Shown piece by piece: positions 9,021 through 18,266 of a stretch of 64,000 nucleotides of DNA (its first letter is position 1; each line of letters starts with the position of its first letter). This DNA comes from Ruminococcus sp. (GTDB lineage Bacteria > Bacillota > Clostridia > Oscillospirales > Acutalibacteraceae), in contig JAFLSK010000002.1 in assembly GCA_022510945.1 (NCBI GenBank), forward strand, positions 33,911 through 97,910. The letters are read 5' to 3'. The position numbers and the translations under genes were made by a program. The notes under the pieces are model-generated. The model was given only the letters and a program-made list of their open reading frames with translations. It searched no databases and was not told the origin of the DNA.

Positions 9021-10700
9021 ATGAAGAAAAAAGGAATTAAGGTTTTAGGCCTGTTTCTTGCGGTAGTTATGGTGCTTTCCTGCTGTGCAGTAGCAGGTCT
9101 GTCCGTTTCCGCCGCTACGGGTGACGTTGTTTATTTTGATAACTCTGTCACACATTTCTCAACCGTAAACTGCTATATGTGGTATGACGGCACTGAAAAT
9201 AACAACGGTAGTTGGCCCGGTAAGCCGATGACAAATGTGTCAGGCGATATCTGGGCATATAACATTGACGGAGATTATGATAAGATTATCTTCAACGACG
9301 GCGGCACACAGTCCGACGACTTAAATTACCCAGGTAACGGACAGATTGCTAAGCCCAACGGCAACGGCAACAAGTTCGGCGTATCCTGGTCAGCATATTC
9401 GGGCGATACAACACTGCCCACCTCTGCAACAACTCCGACATCAGGCGGCTCTTCGTCAGGCGGAAGTTCATCAGGCTCATATTCAATCTACTGCCAGAAC
9501 GACGCAGGCTGGTCAAGCGTTTACTGCTATATGTGGAACAGCGGAACTGATACAAACGGTAGTTGGCCCGGCGTTCCTATGACAAGCCTCGGCGACGGCG
9601 TGTGGGAGTATAACTACTCCAAGCAGTACGCTAACGTTATCTTTAACGGCGGCAGCGATGCAAATAAGACAGGTGACCTCACCACTCCGTCTGTTACATC
9701 AATTTACAACAATAGTTCAAACTCGTGGGAGCCTTATAGCTCAAGCCCCGTAAAGATTACAAGCTTTACATCAAGCATTCAGTCTCCCGCGTATACTAAC
9801 TGCAGCATTAAACTTACAACAGTGGCTAAGTCTGCAGCGGGTTCTCTCTACTATAAGTACACTGTAAACGGCCCGACAGGCGAGTCAGTGCTCTCCAACA
9901 GCGCCGCTTCAAGCGTTACCTGGATTCCGACAGTAGTGGGCACCTACAAAGTAACGGTAGAGGTTACCGACACAGCCGGCAACTCTAACAGCCGTTCTCT
10001 CGACTTCGTAATTAATGACCCGAGCCTGCTCGAAACTGCGTTCATCAGCGCATTCTCGAACTCACTCGGAACAAATACTCAGATTAAGCAGAACACGAAC
10101 ATCACCTTCACGCTTACTGCTCTCGGCGGTCACACAGGTAATAACCTTCTCTTCTACAAGTTTATTATCGTAGACCCTAACGGCGGCACAAACACGCCTT
10201 ACTATACAACAAGCAATACCTACAGCTACACTCCCACAAAGCTCGGCGTGTATACAATACAGGCGTATGTTCAGAACTCTTACAACGACACTGTAAACGG
10301 GACATACACCTACACCTGCGTGGGAGATATTTCCGAAACTCCCGAAGATACATCTCCTGCTCCTGTTCAGCCAACTACAAGTGCTGCTACTGAGAGCACC
10401 ACTGCTCCGACTGAAAGTGTTCCGGGCGGCGTAACGCCACAGCCTACCACTCCGTCGAGCGCTACAGATGCTCCGTCAGAATCCGTGACAACCCCGAGCC
10501 AAAAGACCGAGCGCGGCGATGTTAACGGAGACGGTGTGGTTGACGTTATTGACGTAACAACTCTCCAGAAACACCTTGCATCTGTTTATGTTCCTACATT
10601 CATCGAGAGTCAGGCTGATACTAACAGAGACGGTGCAATCAACATCAAAGATGCTACACGCATTCAGGAGTATCTCGTAGGACTTGTTTCACAGATATAA
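9021..10700 (+). CDS. Secreted starch-binding dockerin protein (2x CBM26-like, Ig-like modules, dockerin I)
   Basis: Non-catalytic, modular 559-aa protein. It has a signal peptide (to about SVSAAT), two ~75-residue repeats with the shared core NGSWPG.PM (CYMWYDGT and CYMWNSGT versions) that resemble CBM26 starch-binding modules, two Ig/Y_Y_Y-like beta modules (~residues 240-430), a Pro/Thr linker, and a type I dockerin with two EF-hand-like repeats (DVNGDGVVDVIDV and DTNRDGAINIKDA). The dockerin implies docking to a cohesin on a scaffold or on the cell surface, as in amylosomes of starch-degrading ruminococci (family knowledge). No cohesin or scaffoldin is in this window. AAGGAGG before the ATG at 9021 corrects the ORF-track start (8994). 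It is 18 bp from the amylase gene and likely co-transcribed. Confidence 0.9.
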   Translation: MKKKGIKVLGLFLAVVMVLSCCAVAGLSVSAATGDVVYFDNSVTHFSTVNCYMWYDGTENNNGSWPGKPMTNVSGDIWAYNIDGDYDKIIFNDGGTQSDDLNYPGNGQIAKPNGNGNKFGVSWSAYSGDTTLPTSATTPTSGGSSSGGSSSGSYSIYCQNDAGWSSVYCYMWNSGTDTNGSWPGVPMTSLGDGVWEYNYSKQYANVIFNGGSDANKTGDLTTPSVTSIYNNSSNSWEPYSSSPVKITSFTSSIQSPAYTNCSIKLTTVAKSAAGSLYYKYTVNGPTGESVLSNSAASSVTWIPTVVGTYKVTVEVTDTAGNSNSRSLDFVINDPSLLETAFISAFSNSLGTNTQIKQNTNITFTLTALGGHTGNNLLFYKFIIVDPNGGTNTPYYTTSNTYSYTPTKLGVYTIQAYVQNSYNDTVNGTYTYTCVGDISETPEDTSPAPVQPTTSAATESTTAPTESVPGGVTPQPTTPSSATDAPSESVTTPSQKTERGDVNGDGVVDVIDVTTLQKHLASVYVPTFIESQADTNRDGAINIKDATRIQEYLVGLVSQI

Positions 10701-10718
10701 GGATTGAGGTAAGCAGCA

Positions 10719-13103
10719 ATGAGTTTTAAAAAAATTGCGGCTCTGATTCTGACATTGGTGATTTGCATTTCGGCGGGCGCGCTGTCTGTACAGGCAGCCA
10801 CCGCCGGCGAGAATACCGCTGCTGAGGAATCTTCCTCAATTATCGTACACTTTAAGAGCACAGACGCAGAGCCATATGTATATTACTGGAACTCCCTTCC
10901 GAAGAATATTGAGACGAAGTATCCGGGCGTAAAAATGACAAAAGACCCTAACGAAGGCGAGGATTGGTATACCTATAAATTTGATAACGTTACCAAAATC
11001 AATATGCTCTTCACCGACAAAAACGGCAACCAACTCTCCAAGGAACTGACCCGCAACAGCGGTGAATGGTGGTACAAAAACAAAATCTGGAGCAAGACAA
11101 ACAGGGAAAAGGGCGACAACGCTGAGGATATCGACTTCCGCGAGGAGTCTATCTACTTCGTTATCACCACCCGTTTCTACAACGGAGACAAGAGCAACGA
11201 TGTTCACTGCTGGGACGATGGTGTTGCTAACAACCCCGACTCCGACCCCGCGTGGCGCGGAGACTTCAAGGGACTTGCTCAGAAGCTTGACTATATCAAA
11301 GCTCTCGGCTTCTCAGCAATATGGATTACTCCTGTTGTAGAGAACGCATCGGGCTATGATTACCACGGCTATCACGCTATGGATTTCAGCAAGGTTGACT
11401 CCCGTTACGAAAGCTCCGACTTCACCTATGAGGATCTTATCGAGGCGGCTCACTCAAAGGATATGAAGATTGTGCAGGACGTTGTATGGAACCACACCGG
11501 TAACTTCGGCGAAGGAACACTCTGCAAACTCTTTGAGCGCGACTATAACGCAGACCTTTCCAACCTCCAGGAGAGTATGATTCCTACAAAAACTCTCCTC
11601 GATGCCGCAGGAGTAAAAACTGCTGCTGAGTATTGGGCTCTCCAGCCCGGAAAGCAGTACGATGCTCGTCTTAACCTTATGAAAAACGTAACGTATGCCG
11701 GCAGCAACGGCAACGGTACGAAGGGCTATCCCGAGGAAAAGGACTACAGCATCAACAAGCTCTCCGATAGCGATAAATATAACGCAAACAACTATTGGCA
11801 CACAGGCTACTTCCAGAATCCGAACTATGATGACTGGACGACGAAATTCTCGCAGATAGCAGGCGACTGCGTTGACCTCAACACCGAGAACCCTGCTGTA
11901 GCTGAATACACAACCGAAGCATACGCGCAGTATATCAATATGGGCGTTGACGGCTTCCGTGTTGATACAGTTCGTCATATCCCGAGACTTACTCTCAATA
12001 TGATGTACAACCCGCAGATACTCTCAGCTGCTCAGGACGCCGGCAAGAACGGATTCTATATGTTCGGCGAAATCTGTACACGCTACACTCAGGTCTGGTA
12101 CAGAGGCCACGCTGAGGAATCAGCTCCTTACTACACCTGGAAAGAAAGCAACGACAAGTGGGAAAAAGCGTGGAAGTGGGATACAAGCAGAGAGTCTATC
12201 AACTCCAATATGAACCTCACCTTCGACCACTACATTCAGGAGGACGACCCGAACAAGCAGCCTTCCTCTGACAACGCTTTCTTAAACGGCATCACTTACC
12301 ATAATCCCGACGACTCAAAGGCTTCGGGTATGAACGCTATCGACTTTACGATGCACAGAATGTTCGGTAATGCGGGCTCCGCTTTTGGTGTAGCAAAGTC
12401 GAGCGATAAGTATTACAACGACGCTACATACAATGTAATGTACGTTGACTCTCACGACTACGCTCCCGAGAATCCCGACGAGTTCACCCGTTTCAGCGGC
12501 GGTACACAGGCATGGGCTGAGAATATGGACTTAATGTTCACATTCCGCGGTATTCCTTGCCTCTACTATGGCTCCGAGGTTGAGTTCAAGAAGGGTGAAT
12601 TGATTGATAAAGGTACGCTTATCAGCCTCGAGAACTCCGGCCGCGCATACTTCGGCGACTACCTTGAGGGTACAGTTACCGCAAAAGATTTCGGTCAGTT
12701 CAACGCATCGGGCAAGGTTAAGGAAACCCTTGATTCAACCCTTTCAAAGCAGCTCTCAAAGCTCAATATGATTCGTCGTGCTATCCCTGCTCTCCAGAAG
12801 GGACAGTACACAACCTCCTCAAGCTATGTAAGCGGCGATATGGCTTTCATCAGACGTTACACGAACGCTTCCGAGGGCGTTGACTCTCTCGCATGCGTTG
12901 CAATAAGCGGTAGCGCAACATTCAAGAATGTACCGAACGGAAAGTACATCGACGCTGTTACAGGCGATGTTCAGAATGTAACAAACGGTACTCTCACCGT
13001 CGGCTCAATCGGCAAAGCTAATATGCGCGTATATGTATGCTGCGCATCAGGCTTCACTCCGATTAACGGCAAAATCGGCGGCGACACAACATATCTCAAA
13101 TAA
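10719..13103 (+). CDS. Secreted alpha-amylase (GH13) with N-terminal starch-binding module
   Basis: Endo-acting glucan hydrolase of 794 aa. Signal peptide to ~residue 28 (SVQAAT), then a CBM26-like module (VYYWNSLPKN...YPGVKM...EWWYKNKIW), then the GH13 barrel with the four conserved regions: DVVWNH, GVDGFRVDTVRH (nucleophile Asp), FGEICT (acid/base Glu) and VDSHD (transition-state Asp; the first residue before HD is Ser rather than the usual Asn). A C-terminal beta domain follows. There is no dockerin and no sorting signal, so the enzyme is likely free, while its neighbour carries the dockerin. The start is supported by GAGGTAAG. Confidence 0.95.
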   Translation: MSFKKIAALILTLVICISAGALSVQAATAGENTAAEESSSIIVHFKSTDAEPYVYYWNSLPKNIETKYPGVKMTKDPNEGEDWYTYKFDNVTKINMLFTDKNGNQLSKELTRNSGEWWYKNKIWSKTNREKGDNAEDIDFREESIYFVITTRFYNGDKSNDVHCWDDGVANNPDSDPAWRGDFKGLAQKLDYIKALGFSAIWITPVVENASGYDYHGYHAMDFSKVDSRYESSDFTYEDLIEAAHSKDMKIVQDVVWNHTGNFGEGTLCKLFERDYNADLSNLQESMIPTKTLLDAAGVKTAAEYWALQPGKQYDARLNLMKNVTYAGSNGNGTKGYPEEKDYSINKLSDSDKYNANNYWHTGYFQNPNYDDWTTKFSQIAGDCVDLNTENPAVAEYTTEAYAQYINMGVDGFRVDTVRHIPRLTLNMMYNPQILSAAQDAGKNGFYMFGEICTRYTQVWYRGHAEESAPYYTWKESNDKWEKAWKWDTSRESINSNMNLTFDHYIQEDDPNKQPSSDNAFLNGITYHNPDDSKASGMNAIDFTMHRMFGNAGSAFGVAKSSDKYYNDATYNVMYVDSHDYAPENPDEFTRFSGGTQAWAENMDLMFTFRGIPCLYYGSEVEFKKGELIDKGTLISLENSGRAYFGDYLEGTVTAKDFGQFNASGKVKETLDSTLSKQLSKLNMIRRAIPALQKGQYTTSSSYVSGDMAFIRRYTNASEGVDSLACVAISGSATFKNVPNGKYIDAVTGDVQNVTNGTLTVGSIGKANMRVYVCCASGFTPINGKIGGDTTYLK

Positions 13104-13120
13104 TTAAAGCTAAAGTTTGC

Positions 13121-13151
13121 AACCACCTGTCTCGGCAGGTGGTTGTTTTTT
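13121..13151 (+). terminator. Terminator of the starch-utilisation pair
   Basis: AACCACCTG-TCTCGG-CAGGTGGTT followed by GTTTTTT. Confidence 0.9.
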
Positions 13152-13220
13152 CAAAATTTTGTTTTGCATTGCACGAAAATCCCTCTCTCGTTTGTATTAT
13201 AGGTGAAAGGAGGTAATCAA

Positions 13221-13709
13221 TTGGAAAAATTCGTCGACGAAAAGAAAATTGAAAGAATCATACGTCAGCACGCTGATATGATTTACCGAATTGCGTTCCA
13301 GAATGTTAAGAGCAAGGCTGATGCTGAGGATATCTTTCAGGACGTCTGCCTTTCGCTTATCACAGGGAATGCGCCTATTGACGACGCCTTACATATCCGC
13401 AACTGGCTCATCCGAGTGACAATCAACAAATGCAACAACTTCCACAAATCTTTTTGGAACCGCAACAGCGAGCCGCTTACGGAGACTCTCGAGTATTTTC
13501 CGCCCGAGCAGCAGGAATTGTTGAGCGAGATATGGAAACTGCCGAAGAATTACCGAAATATTATCTACCTGTATTACTACGAGGGCTACAAAATTGCCGA
13601 GATAGCCGAGCTGATGAACTTAAACCCCAACACAGTCAGCTCCTCGCTGAATCGCGCAAGGCGTAGGCTTAAAATAATACTGACAGAAGGAGGCTTTAAT
13701 TATGGATAA
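13221..13709 (+). CDS. ECF-type RNA polymerase sigma factor
   Basis: 162-aa sigma-70 family factor with only regions 2 and 4. Region 2 has MIYRIAFQNVKSKADAEDIFQDV; region 4 has LPKNYRNIIYLYYYEGYKIAEIAELMNLNPNTVSSSLNRARRRLK. The ORF track starts at a GTG (13203) that lies within the Shine-Dalgarno stretch; AAAGGAGG ends eight bases before TTG at 13221, which gives MEKFVDEKK and is the likely start. It overlaps the downstream membrane protein by 8 bp, the usual sigma/anti-sigma layout. The signal sensed is unknown. Confidence 0.92.
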   Translation: MEKFVDEKKIERIIRQHADMIYRIAFQNVKSKADAEDIFQDVCLSLITGNAPIDDALHIRNWLIRVTINKCNNFHKSFWNRNSEPLTETLEYFPPEQQELLSEIWKLPKNYRNIIYLYYYEGYKIAEIAELMNLNPNTVSSSLNRARRRLKIILTEGGFNYG

Positions 13710-14670
13710 AAATTTATATAACCAAACTATGGACAGCATCAGAATATCCAATGAAGCTGTTGAAAACGCAATTAAAAACCTAAAACAACCTGATGCTGTC
13801 GGAAAGGTTATCAAAATGAAAAATAAAAAGCATAGATTTATCAAGCCCGTCGGTGCAGTTGCCGCCGCACTTGCTATCATAATCGGCGCAGGCATAATTT
13901 TTAACATCAACAGTATGCCGTCCGAGCAGGGAACACACAACAGCTTCTTTATCACCGCCAACGCCGCCGCTACTGATGACGAGGCTGTCAAAATCACTAA
14001 GAAATTTACCACAATCGGCACTGTAACGCCGACAATCAGTTCGTGGGCAGCTACAACTTCACTCAGCCATATTTGCGTCAGTTCGGATTTTAATTTTAAC
14101 TGCGTAGGTGATAACATTGAGACTATTACTTACAGAGTCAAAAACGGCGATAATGACGGAGCAATCAGCTTGCACAAATATAACAACAAGATAGTTGATT
14201 ACGGACAGAAAAAGAAGAGCTTTCACGGTGGTAGTGAATGGAACACAGTAAGAGGAGTTTATGGCAGAAACTATTATTATGATTATGTTACAGTCAATTA
14301 TAACAATCAGCTTGATACCTACTATGACGGTTCCCGCTTAATTACTTACTATGAACCGACTTCTGTTAAAGAAGGATTATTGATGAAGATTTTTCTGGAA
14401 GAAGTGGACGACAATTTCGACGAGACCCCCGATATGACCGCCGGAGAAGTAAAAGAAAGGGTAAATAAATTTTATCAGAATATTTTCAAGGATACAGAGG
14501 TTATCATCACAGCAACCTTTACGGACGGCTCGACAGAGAGCAAAACACTTAAACTCGGTATTGATAACATATTCATTTACGATGAAAATGGACGTGTGCA
14601 TACTGACGAAACACTTTGTTACAAGAAAGACTATGATTATAAGCTAACTATGAGTGCAAAGCTAGTTTGA
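13702..14670 (+). CDS. Single-pass membrane protein, candidate anti-sigma factor
   Basis: 322 aa: about 45 cytoplasmic residues, one transmembrane helix (~50-70, VGAVAAALAIIIGAGIIF) and a ~250-residue extracytoplasmic part rich in Asn, Thr and Tyr. The topology (short inner domain, one helix, outer sensor) and the 8-bp overlap with the ECF sigma gene point to a regulator that sequesters the sigma factor; I do not see a zinc-binding HXXXCXXC motif, so it is not a ZAS-type anti-sigma. No enzymatic motif was recognised in the outer domain. AAGGAGG precedes the ATG. Confidence 0.75.
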   Translation: MDKNLYNQTMDSIRISNEAVENAIKNLKQPDAVGKVIKMKNKKHRFIKPVGAVAAALAIIIGAGIIFNINSMPSEQGTHNSFFITANAAATDDEAVKITKKFTTIGTVTPTISSWAATTSLSHICVSSDFNFNCVGDNIETITYRVKNGDNDGAISLHKYNNKIVDYGQKKKSFHGGSEWNTVRGVYGRNYYYDYVTVNYNNQLDTYYDGSRLITYYEPTSVKEGLLMKIFLEEVDDNFDETPDMTAGEVKERVNKFYQNIFKDTEVIITATFTDGSTESKTLKLGIDNIFIYDENGRVHTDETLCYKKDYDYKLTMSAKLV

Positions 14671-14701
14671 TAATCCTATAATCCATTTCCAATATATCCC
14701 C

Positions 14702-14745
14702 AACACGCCGCTCTCCTTTACGGAGGGCGGCGCGTTGATATTTGT
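14702..14745 (+). terminator. Terminator after the sigma/anti-sigma pair
   Basis: GC-rich stem AACACGCCGCTCTCC / GGAGGGCGGCGCGTT with loop TTTAC, then GATATTTGTT. Confidence 0.7.
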
Positions 14746-14776
14746 TCAGATTTCGCCTTAATTTTTCATTTTTATG

Positions 14777-14805
14777 TTGACATTTTTCATTGTTTTATGT
14801 ATAAT
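14777..14805 (+). promoter_or_regulatory. Consensus sigma-A promoter for yceD-rpmF
   Basis: TTGACA, 17-bp spacer, TATAAT; a full consensus match, fitting a ribosomal-protein transcript. Confidence 0.85.
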
Positions 14806-14850
14806 CTTAAATAGCGTTTTAATATGCGTTTTTGTGATTTGGAGGTGCTT

Positions 14851-15345
14851 ATGCTTCTTCAATTAAAGGAAGTCTTTCTCAACGACGGCCATAGGCTTAG
14901 GTTTGACTATTCCTTGCCGATGCAGGACTTTGAACTTAACGGCGATTATCCATTCAAGTCGCCCGTCAAGGTATCGTGCACGGCGGTCAACCGAGCAGGG
15001 CTTGTGGAGTTGAGTGTAAATGCGGTTTTTGATTATACCACCCGCTGTGACCGTTGCTTTGACGAGCTCGTCGAGCATATGGACTTTACGTTCACCCACG
15101 GACTTGCCGTTTCGCTGATTGACGACGAAAATGACGACTATATTGAAACACCGGATTACACTCTTGAACTCGACGATGTCGTAATCTCCGATATTATCCT
15201 GTACCTGCCGAGCAAAATGCTCTGTAAGGAGGATTGCAGGGGTATTTGTTTTAAATGCGGCAAAAACCTCAACCACGGCGACTGCGACTGCGATAAAACG
15301 CCCGTTGACTCAAGGCTCGAAATCCTGAAACAGCTTATTGACTAA
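14851..15345 (+). CDS. yceD: YceD/DUF177 family protein
   Basis: Members of this family are needed for normal 23S rRNA levels in some bacteria and are typically encoded directly before rpmF, as here. 164 aa. Visible are the CDRCFDE pair of cysteines mid-protein and a Cys-rich C-terminus (CKEDCRGICFKCGKNLNHGDCDC), likely metal-binding. GGAGGTGCTT lies directly before the ATG at 14851; the ORF-track ATG at 14824 has no SD. The gap to rpmF is 27 bp. Confidence 0.9.
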   Translation: MLLQLKEVFLNDGHRLRFDYSLPMQDFELNGDYPFKSPVKVSCTAVNRAGLVELSVNAVFDYTTRCDRCFDELVEHMDFTFTHGLAVSLIDDENDDYIETPDYTLELDDVVISDIILYLPSKMLCKEDCRGICFKCGKNLNHGDCDCDKTPVDSRLEILKQLID

Positions 15346-15372
15346 CATACAAATATCAAGGAGGAAATCAAA

Positions 15373-15570
15373 ATGGCAGTACCTACCGGTAAAACTTCAC
15401 ACAAAAGAAAAAGCACAAGACGTTCGGCTGTATACAAGATCGACGCTCCTGCTCTCACAACTTGCCCCAACTGCGGTGCTTTAACAGCTCCCCACAAGGC
15501 TTGCACAACTTGCGGCCAGTATAAGGGCAGACAGGTTGTTGTTAAGGACGACGCTACAGCAACAAAGTAA
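15373..15570 (+). CDS. rpmF: 50S ribosomal protein L32
   Basis: 65 aa. N-terminus AVPTGKTSHKRKSTRRS and a four-cysteine zinc ribbon (CPNCG...CTTCG) identify the zinc-binding form of L32. AAGGAGG precedes the start. Transcript ends at the hairpin at 15581. Confidence 0.97.
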   Translation: MAVPTGKTSHKRKSTRRSAVYKIDAPALTTCPNCGALTAPHKACTTCGQYKGRQVVVKDDATATK

Positions 15571-15580
15571 AAACAATGTC

Positions 15581-15611
15581 GGGCGGCAAATCAGCCGCCC
15601 TATTGTTTTAT
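15581..15611 (+). terminator. Terminator after rpmF
   Basis: GGGCGGC-AAATCA-GCCGCCC followed by TATTGTTTTAT. Confidence 0.85.
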
Positions 15612-15636
15612 AAGACGATTTAAAGGAGGTACGCTG

Positions 15637-16941
15637 GTGTCCGTAACAATTAAAGATGTAGAGCGACAGAGCCGTGCCTTCAAAAAGGGCATTGCCTCGG
15701 GCGATATTCTCGTCTCGATAAACGGCAACGATATCGTCGACGTGCTCGATTACCGCTTTTATCAGGTCAACAAAGCCATCGAACTGTGTATTCAGAAGCC
15801 CGACGGCAGGCTAAAAAAAATTAAAATCAAAAAGCAAGAGTACGAGGAACTCGGGCTCGAGTTCGACACCTATCTTATGGACGAGCAGCACTCCTGCCGC
15901 AACAAGTGCATTTTCTGCTTTATCGACCAGCTTCCGAGGGGAATGAGGGATACCCTGTATTTCAAGGACGATGACAGCCGACTTTCGTTTTTGTTCGGTA
16001 ATTACATCACACTCACAAACCTCACCGAACACGAGATAAGCCGAATTATAAAAATGCACATCAGCCCGATTAACGTCTCCGTGCACACCACTAACCCCGA
16101 ACTGCGCTGTAAGATGATGAACAACCGCTTTGCGGGTAGCTCGCTCGACGCGCTCAGGCGCTTTGCCGAGGCGGGAATCGTTATTAACTGCCAGATAGTC
16201 GCGTGTCCCGGTATCAATGACGGCGACGAACTCAGGCGAACTCTTGACGACCTCGAAAAGCTTAACGTTGAGTGCGTTGCGGTTGTACCCGTCGGACTGA
16301 CGGGCTATAGAGAGAACCTCTATCCGCTAACGCCTTATACGAAGGAGACCGCTTCTGAGGCCCTCGATATAATCGAGCAGTACGGCAAAAAATTCAAGGA
16401 AAAGTACGGCAGGCGCATAGTTTACGCGGCTGATGAGTTTTACATCAAAGCCGACCGACCTATCCCCGAGCCCGATTTTTACGAGGGCTATCCCGCGCTC
16501 GAAAACGGAGTCGGATTAATCGCTTTGCAGAAAGAGGAAATCGAGCTTGCTCTCGAGGATAGGGAGTACGACGACTCGCTTTCGTACACCGTTTCCGCCG
16601 TATGCGGCGAGTGCCCGTACGACTACCTTGTCAAGAATCTTTCACTAATAAACAAGAAATTTCCTAACGTTAAAATAAATGTATACAAGATAAAAAACAA
16701 CTTTTTCGGCGGCGGTATAGATGTTACGGGTCTCGTCACGGGCGGCGATTTAATCGAGCAGCTGCGCGGCAAAAAACTCGGCAGCAAGCTGATTATTCCG
16801 TCCTGTATGCTCCGCTTTGAGGGAGATATTTTCCTCGATGACGTAAGCGTAGAGCAGGTCGAAAAAGAACTCAACATCAAAGTTAAAGTTACCGATAACA
16901 GCGGCGAATCACTCGTCTCTGAACTTACTAAGGAGGACTGA
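15637..16941 (+). CDS. DUF512-family radical SAM protein with PDZ-like N-terminus
   Basis: 434 aa. Residues ~5-70 look like a PDZ domain (GIASGDILVSINGNDIVDVLDY). A radical SAM cluster motif CRNKCIFCFIDQLP (CX3CX2C) follows, and the DUF512 region is at the C-terminal half (YDYLVKNLSLINKKFPNVKINVYKIKNNFFGG...CMLRFEG). The reaction is not known. In many Firmicutes this gene sits directly before der, as here (2-bp gap), suggesting a role linked to translation or ribosome maturation, which is inference. GTG start with AAAGGAGG upstream. Confidence 0.88.
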   Translation: MSVTIKDVERQSRAFKKGIASGDILVSINGNDIVDVLDYRFYQVNKAIELCIQKPDGRLKKIKIKKQEYEELGLEFDTYLMDEQHSCRNKCIFCFIDQLPRGMRDTLYFKDDDSRLSFLFGNYITLTNLTEHEISRIIKMHISPINVSVHTTNPELRCKMMNNRFAGSSLDALRRFAEAGIVINCQIVACPGINDGDELRRTLDDLEKLNVECVAVVPVGLTGYRENLYPLTPYTKETASEALDIIEQYGKKFKEKYGRRIVYAADEFYIKADRPIPEPDFYEGYPALENGVGLIALQKEEIELALEDREYDDSLSYTVSAVCGECPYDYLVKNLSLINKKFPNVKINVYKIKNNFFGGGIDVTGLVTGGDLIEQLRGKKLGSKLIIPSCMLRFEGDIFLDDVSVEQVEKELNIKVKVTDNSGESLVSELTKED

Positions 16942-16943
16942 TT

Positions 16944-18266
16944 ATGTCAAAACCTGTAATTGCCATAGTCGGCAGACCGAACGTGGGAAAATCCACGCTC
17001 TTCAACAAGTTGATAGGACAGCGGCTCTCCATCGTAGACGACACCCCGGGCGTTACGCGCGACAGAATTTACGGCGAGTTAGAGTGGCAGAATCGCAAGG
17101 CTATCGTTATCGACACAGGCGGTATAGAGCCAAAGTCCGACGATATTATCCTAAAGCAGATGCGCCGTCAGGCTCAGCTTGCGATTGATACCGCACAGGT
17201 TATCGTACTCGTTACCGATATGAAGGCGGGTCTGGTCGCTACAGACCTCGACGTTGCAAATATGCTTCAAAAGTCCGGAAAGCCCGTTGTGCTGTGCGTA
17301 AATAAATGCGACTCTATCGGCGAGCCCGAGCCCGAGTTCTACGAGTTTTATAACCTCGGAATCGGCGACCCTGTTCAGGTCTCCGCTGTGCACGGACACG
17401 GCACGGGCGACCTTCTCGACGAGGTGTTTGGCTATCTTCCTGCTGATGACAGCGATGAGGACGAGGACAGCGTTATCAACGTCGCCGTAATAGGAAAGCC
17501 CAACGTCGGCAAAAGCTCGCTCATAAACTACATCACCTCCGAGGAGAGGTGCATTGTCTCGAACATCGCGGGAACAACCCGTGACAGTATCGACACAAGC
17601 GTTGAGAATAAGTTCGGAAAGTACAACTTCATCGATACAGCTGGCATACGCCGCAAGAGCAAAATTATCGACGAAATTGAGAAATACAGTATTATCCGCG
17701 CAAAAATGGCGATTGAGCGCAGCGACGTGTGTGTGATTATGATTGACGCCGAGGTCGGCTGTACCGAGCAGGACACGAAGGTCGCAGGACTTGCGTTAGA
17801 GGCCGGCAAGGCGTGCGTTATCGCGGTCAATAAGTGGGACGCAATCGAGAAAAACGACAAGACGATGAACAATTTCAAAAAGCAGATTGCGACAGAGTTT
17901 GCGTTTATGTCTTGGGCTCCGACTGTGTTCATCTCCGCAAAGACAGGCCAACGAGTTGACAATCTTTTTACCCTTATTAACACGGTAGCCGCGAACAACG
18001 CTATGCGAATCCGTACGGGTACTCTCAACGAGCTGCTCGCGCAGATTACCACCCGCGTTCAGCCGCCGACCGACAAGGGCAAGCGTCTAAAGATTTTCTA
18101 TATGACTCAGCCCTCCACAAAACCTCCGACATTCGTCAGCTTTTGTAACAATAAGGAACTGTTCCATTTTTCATATCAACGATATATTGAAAATCGAATC
18201 CGCGAGACCTTCGCGCTTGACGGCACTCCGATTCGTATGATTGTAAGAGAAAGGGGAGAGAAGTGA
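16944..18266 (+). CDS. der: Ribosome assembly GTPase Der (EngA)
   Basis: Tandem-G-domain GTPase for 50S subunit maturation. The first G domain has GRPNVGKSTLFN, DTPGVTRD, DTGG and NKCD; the second has GKPNVGKSSLIN, GTTRDS, DTAG and NKWD; a KH-like domain follows (~350-440, ending RMIVRERGEK). 440 aa, full length. Its TGA overlaps the plsY ATG. Confidence 0.97.
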   Translation: MSKPVIAIVGRPNVGKSTLFNKLIGQRLSIVDDTPGVTRDRIYGELEWQNRKAIVIDTGGIEPKSDDIILKQMRRQAQLAIDTAQVIVLVTDMKAGLVATDLDVANMLQKSGKPVVLCVNKCDSIGEPEPEFYEFYNLGIGDPVQVSAVHGHGTGDLLDEVFGYLPADDSDEDEDSVINVAVIGKPNVGKSSLINYITSEERCIVSNIAGTTRDSIDTSVENKFGKYNFIDTAGIRRKSKIIDEIEKYSIIRAKMAIERSDVCVIMIDAEVGCTEQDTKVAGLALEAGKACVIAVNKWDAIEKNDKTMNNFKKQIATEFAFMSWAPTVFISAKTGQRVDNLFTLINTVAANNAMRIRTGTLNELLAQITTRVQPPTDKGKRLKIFYMTQPSTKPPTFVSFCNNKELFHFSYQRYIENRIRETFALDGTPIRMIVRERGEK

